Origin: Klenkia sesuvii
GTDB lineage: Bacteria; Actinomycetota; Actinomycetes; Mycobacteriales; Geodermatophilaceae
NCBI RefSeq assembly: GCF_037083825.1
Contig: NZ_JBAPLU010000010.1
Span: 1 to 64,000, forward strand
Length of the DNA stretch: 64,000 nt
Direction: 5' to 3'
Every line of letters starts with the position of its first letter. Within the stretch, counting starts at the first letter, position 1. A program made the position numbers and the translations under genes. The notes beneath the pieces are model-generated. The model saw only the letters and a list, made by a program, of their open reading frames with translations. It was not told where the DNA came from and made no database searches. Below are positions 61,700 to 64,000 of this stretch, one piece after another.

Positions 61700-62411
61700 C
61701 GCTGCCCGCGTCCTCTCCCTCGCGCTCGGGCTCCCCCTCCGGCTGGTCCTCGCCCTCCGGCTCACCCTTGGCCTCCGGCTCGCCCTTGGCCTGGCCCTCG
61801 GGGTCCCGGTCCTTGCGCGGACCCCACGCCCAGATCATCGAGCCGCCCAGGATGCCGAGCACGGACCCGAGCAGGAACCCGCCGAGGTTGGCCGCCACGA
61901 AGGCCGCCAGCGCGAAGAGCCAGCCCATGATGCCGAGCAGCGTGCGCTGCTGGGGGGCGAACCAGGAGACCAGCCCGAGCAGGACCATCCCCCCGCCGAG
62001 CAGGAACCCCGACGCCGCGCCACCCCCTCCCCCGATGGCGATGCCCAGCGGCGCGATGCAGAACCGCAGGACGACGGCCCCGCCGAGGGCCAGCCAGAGC
62101 CCGCCCCAGAACGGGCGGGTCCGGCGGAAGGCGCCGAACAGCGCCCACCCGACGGCCACGGCCGCCGTGGCGTGCCGGACGGCCCGGCGGACCCGGGTTG
62201 CCCGGCCGGAGCCCGGCGCCGCGGAGAGCGTGGCGTCGGTGCTGTCGTCGGTGCTGTCGTCGGTGCTGTCGTCGGTGCTGGCGTCGTCGGTGCCGATGTC
62301 GTCGGTGCCGATGTCGTCGGTGCCGGTGTCGTCGGTGCCGATGTCGTCGGTGCCGGTGTCGTCGGCGGCCTCGGTGTCCGAGCCCGCCCTGTGGTCGATC
62401 CCGGAGGTCAT
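61674..62411 (-). CDS. DUF6114-like membrane protein with Asp/Thr repeat N-tail (copy 2)
   Basis: 245 residues. The N-terminal 50 residues are a degenerate (T-D-D-I/T/S-G) repeat encoded by a minisatellite. The core is a four-helix membrane domain: RRTRPFWGGLWLALGGAVVL, GGAASGFLLGGGMVLLGLVSWF, LLGIMGWLFALAAF, and GGFLLGSVLGILGGSMIWAW. A charged Lys/Glu/Pro tail follows. The RTRPFWG start and glycine-rich helices match DUF6114. ATG 62411 overlaps the upstream stop by 4 nt. The function is unknown. Confidence 0.75.
   Translation of the reverse strand: MTSGIDHRAGSDTEAADDTGTDDIGTDDTGTDDIGTDDIGTDDASTDDSTDDSTDDSTDATLSAAPGSGRATRVRRAVRHATAAVAVGWALFGAFRRTRPFWGGLWLALGGAVVLRFCIAPLGIAIGGGGGAASGFLLGGGMVLLGLVSWFAPQQRTLLGIMGWLFALAAFVAANLGGFLLGSVLGILGGSMIWAWGPRKDRDPEGQAKGEPEAKGEPEGEDQPEGEPEREGEDAGSDADHDSAR
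62235..62357. repeat. 12-bp and 15-bp tandem repeats within the DUF6114-like gene
   Basis: GTCGTCGGTGCT (12 bp) recurs three times in full at 62244-62279, with a partial copy before it. Then GTCGTCGGTGCC(G)(A/G)T (15 bp) recurs five times at 62283-62357. On the minus strand these encode the acidic DDS and TDDIG/TDDTG repeats of the N-tail. All copies stay in frame. Confidence 0.85.
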
Positions 62412-63127
62412 GGCACGCACGTCCCCTTGTCCACCGCACCGGGCACGACCCGGATGCTGAGGTTGGGCAGGGTCACGTCGCCCTGCAGGTCGATGCCGTA
62501 GGAGCTCGCGTCCAGGCCGCCGATCTGCATGACGTCGGCCTGCAGCCCGAATCCCCCGACCGGCCCGGCGAACGGGGTGCCGCCCATGTCCAGGGTGTCG
62601 GCGGACTGCCCGAGGGTCAGCCGGGCGATGTTCTCCCCGGTCCCCGACAGCGAGTCGGTCGCCAGGCGCAGGGCCGTGGTGTTGATGGCCCCGTCCGCGC
62701 CGTCGGACACCGCACCGTCCACCGGCTCGCCGGCGGTGAGCACGAACGACACCGCCCCCAGCACGGGCAGCTCGTCGGTGGCGATGGCGCACAGGCCGTA
62801 CAGGTCGGCCTGCTGGAAACCGAACTGCATGGCCGGTGCGTCGCCGGCGGACCGGGCCTGGGCACCGAGGTACCCCGCGGCCTGCTGGCCCACCACCCGG
62901 TCGGTGTAGATCCGGTAGGCATTGTCCGAGGCGGTGAAGTTCACCGCCAGCACGTCGGCGGAGACCATCTGGAACATCGTGCCCAGCGCCACCACCCCGG
63001 CCGCTGCGACGGGCACCGCCCGCAGCCGCGTGCCGGACCGGCCGGCGACGTCGGCTGCGACCATGCCGGCTCGTGAGCCCGCCGCTGCGGAACGCACCCG
63101 CGCGGTCGCCCGCCGCAGCGCCCTCAC
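62408..63127 (-). CDS. DUF6230-like secreted protein (copy 2)
   Basis: 239 residues starting at GTG 63125-63127, which overlaps the DUF6114-like stop by 4 nt. An Arg-rich start and signal helix (VPVAAAGVVALGTMFQ) lead into VNFTASDNAYRIYTDRVVGQQAAGYLGAQ, LYGLCAIATDELPVLGAVSFVLTAGEP, and a C-terminal Cys. The CAIATDELPVLG segment parallels the LCLSQVEQLPGIG of copy 3. It is predicted to be secreted and of unknown function. Confidence 0.72.
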   Translation of the reverse strand: MRALRRATARVRSAAAGSRAGMVAADVAGRSGTRLRAVPVAAAGVVALGTMFQMVSADVLAVNFTASDNAYRIYTDRVVGQQAAGYLGAQARSAGDAPAMQFGFQQADLYGLCAIATDELPVLGAVSFVLTAGEPVDGAVSDGADGAINTTALRLATDSLSGTGENIARLTLGQSADTLDMGGTPFAGPVGGFGLQADVMQIGGLDASSYGIDLQGDVTLPNLSIRVVPGAVDKGTCVP

Positions 63128-63717
63128 CGGGACACGTCCGCGGCGTCGGCGTCGGCGTGGATGACTGCGGTCGGCCCGGCCGGGACCGGCCGGCGCTCGG
63201 CCCGATCGGTCTCGTCGGCCTGGTCGCCGTCGAAGACCTCCAGACCGTCGTCGGCGGCCCCGGCCTGGTCGGCCGCGTCGTGGGCGGGGTCCTCGGCGGG
63301 GTCCTCGGCGGGGTCGTGACCCTCGGCGCCCTGGTCCAGCTGCTGCTGGGTGTAGGGCGTCCAGGCGAAGACCATGCCGCTGCCGACGATGCCCAGCACC
63401 ATGCCGAGCAGCCACCCACCGAGGTTGGCCAGGGGCAGCGACGCGACGGAGAAGATCATCGCCATGATCGCCGGGAAGAACCGCTGGTCAGGCTTGACCA
63501 GGGCCACCAGCGCGGCTGCGATCATGCCGCCACCGAGGATGTAGACCTGGGCGCCGCCGACCCCGAGCCCCAACAGCAGGCTGAAGGAGCCGACCGCCGG
63601 GCGGAGGACGAACCACCCACCCAGGGCCAGGATCAGGCACCCCCAGAACGGCCGGGTGCGGCGGAAGCGGGTCAACGCCCGCCACGCCCTCCCGCCGACG
63701 CCGCTACCCCTCAGCAC
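63124..63717 (-). CDS. DUF6114-like membrane protein (copy 1)
   Basis: 197 residues. The RRTRPFWGCLILALGGWFVL start matches copy 2, followed by GGAQVYILGGGMIAAALVALV, a third helix (MAMIFSVASLPLANLGG), and WLLGMVLGIVGSGMVFAWTP. An acidic tail of about 60 residues with AEDPAEDPAHDAAD repeats ends the protein. The GTG start at 63715-63717 overlaps the stop of the preceding DUF6230-like gene by 7 nt, and its own stop overlaps the next start by 4 nt. Confidence 0.75.
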   Translation of the reverse strand: MLRGSGVGGRAWRALTRFRRTRPFWGCLILALGGWFVLRPAVGSFSLLLGLGVGGAQVYILGGGMIAAALVALVKPDQRFFPAIMAMIFSVASLPLANLGGWLLGMVLGIVGSGMVFAWTPYTQQQLDQGAEGHDPAEDPAEDPAHDAADQAGAADDGLEVFDGDQADETDRAERRPVPAGPTAVIHADADAADVSR

Positions 63718-64000
63718 GTCGCTGTACCCAGCTGCGGCGTGATGGTCAACCCCTGCCCGAAGTTCAGGCTCTCCAGGCTGAGGGCGTAGGCATCGGTGTC
63801 CAGGTCGTTCAGCACCACCGGACCGTTCGCCTCCAGGCCGAAGCCACCGGGGCGGTAGCCGTTGGCCACCGTGCTCTGGTGGTCCAGCGTCGACTGCGCC
63901 ACGCCGATGCTGGTCTGCGGCAGCCGCGCCGAGCCGGCCTCGATGGCGTCCGCGCTGATGTCGACGTCGCCCAGGCTGGTGGTCCCGCCTGCGGTCAGCC
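63711..64000 (-). CDS. DUF6230-like secreted protein (copy 1), 5' end beyond window
   Basis: The C-terminal 95 codons of another array member; it continues past the right edge. The visible part has SLGDVDISADAIEAGSARLPQTSIGVAQSTL, then NGYRPGGFGLEANGPVVL, ending in QLGTATC. The GFGLEA segment and terminal Cys parallel the GFGLQA and Cys of copy 2. Its signal peptide lies outside the window. Confidence 0.6.
   Translation of the reverse strand, partial: LTAGGTTSLGDVDISADAIEAGSARLPQTSIGVAQSTLDHQSTVANGYRPGGFGLEANGPVVLNDLDTDAYALSLESLNFGQGLTITPQLGTATC

Noticed and set aside
62408..63419. Long minus-strand frame spanning DUF6114 copy 2 upstream sequence, as a single large protein
   Set aside because: The overlapping frames with clear signal peptides and motifs support separate genes at 62408-63127 and 61674-62411. 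The extra length is a shadow frame across the DUF6230-like gene.

Overview
The window is GC-rich DNA that is almost entirely coding, with frequent GTG starts and tightly overlapping genes. This indicates a high-GC Actinomycetota. LGFP-repeat wall proteins, a split acyl-CoA carboxylase with an epsilon subunit, and DUF6230/DUF6114-like proteins fit a soil or rock actinobacterium, for example of the Geodermatophilaceae type. The genus is an inference. No rRNA, tRNA, CRISPR array, insertion sequence or prophage was seen.

Layout. (1) 1-14.2 kb, minus strand: an LGFP-repeat peptidoglycan amidase cut by the left edge, then a glycan-type operon of membrane protein, FAD oxidoreductase, glycosyltransferase-like protein, SDR, sugar isomerase, GT2 and GtrA. 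Every junction in that operon is a 4-nt overlap. Next come a large membrane protein and a 12-LGFP-repeat secreted protein with a small partner. (2) 14.4-32.2 kb: an LCP-family ligase, a TIGR03089-like protein, 3-oxoacid CoA-transferase, a methyltransferase, acyl-CoA dehydrogenase, purE-purK, sbcC-sbcD, a PH-domain membrane protein, birA, and accD-accE-maf-accA. (3) 32.2-37.8 kb: a secreted metzincin fused to LGFP repeats, an LpdA-like flavoprotein, and a hipBA module with three phased operators. (4) 37.8-51.4 kb: meaB-mutB-mutA, an M20 amidohydrolase, a glutamate-cysteine ligase, purine nucleoside phosphorylase, an SDR, a phosphosugar mutase, DedA, DUF805, a Gfo/Idh oxidoreductase and upp. (5) 51.5-60.2 kb: two secreted TasA-like proteins with a SipW-type signal peptidase, deoC with two aldehyde dehydrogenase-like genes, a TetR-MFS pair, and an acidic protein with an internal duplication. 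(6) 60.2-64 kb, minus strand: an alternating array of DUF6230-like secreted and DUF6114-like membrane proteins plus one orphan secreted protein, running off the right edge.

From memory, the housekeeping order (LCP, TIGR03089, fadE25, purE, purK, PH protein, birA, accD5, accE, maf, accA3 ... lpdA, amidohydrolase, deoD, pmmB, upp, Rv3311) resembles Mycobacterium tuberculosis Rv3267 to Rv3311. Against that backbone the metzincin, hipBA, sbcCD, the mutase block, TasA/SipW, TetR-MFS and the DUF6230/6114 array look like lineage-specific insertions.

The genes serve three themes. Cell-surface building and decoration covers the LGFP proteins, the LCP enzyme, the glycan operon, TasA/SipW and DUF6230/6114. 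Propionyl/methylmalonyl-CoA and other acyl-CoA chemistry covers accDEA, birA, mutAB-meaB, fadE and scoAB. Nucleoside and deoxyribose salvage covers deoD, the phosphosugar mutase, upp and deoC-ALDH.
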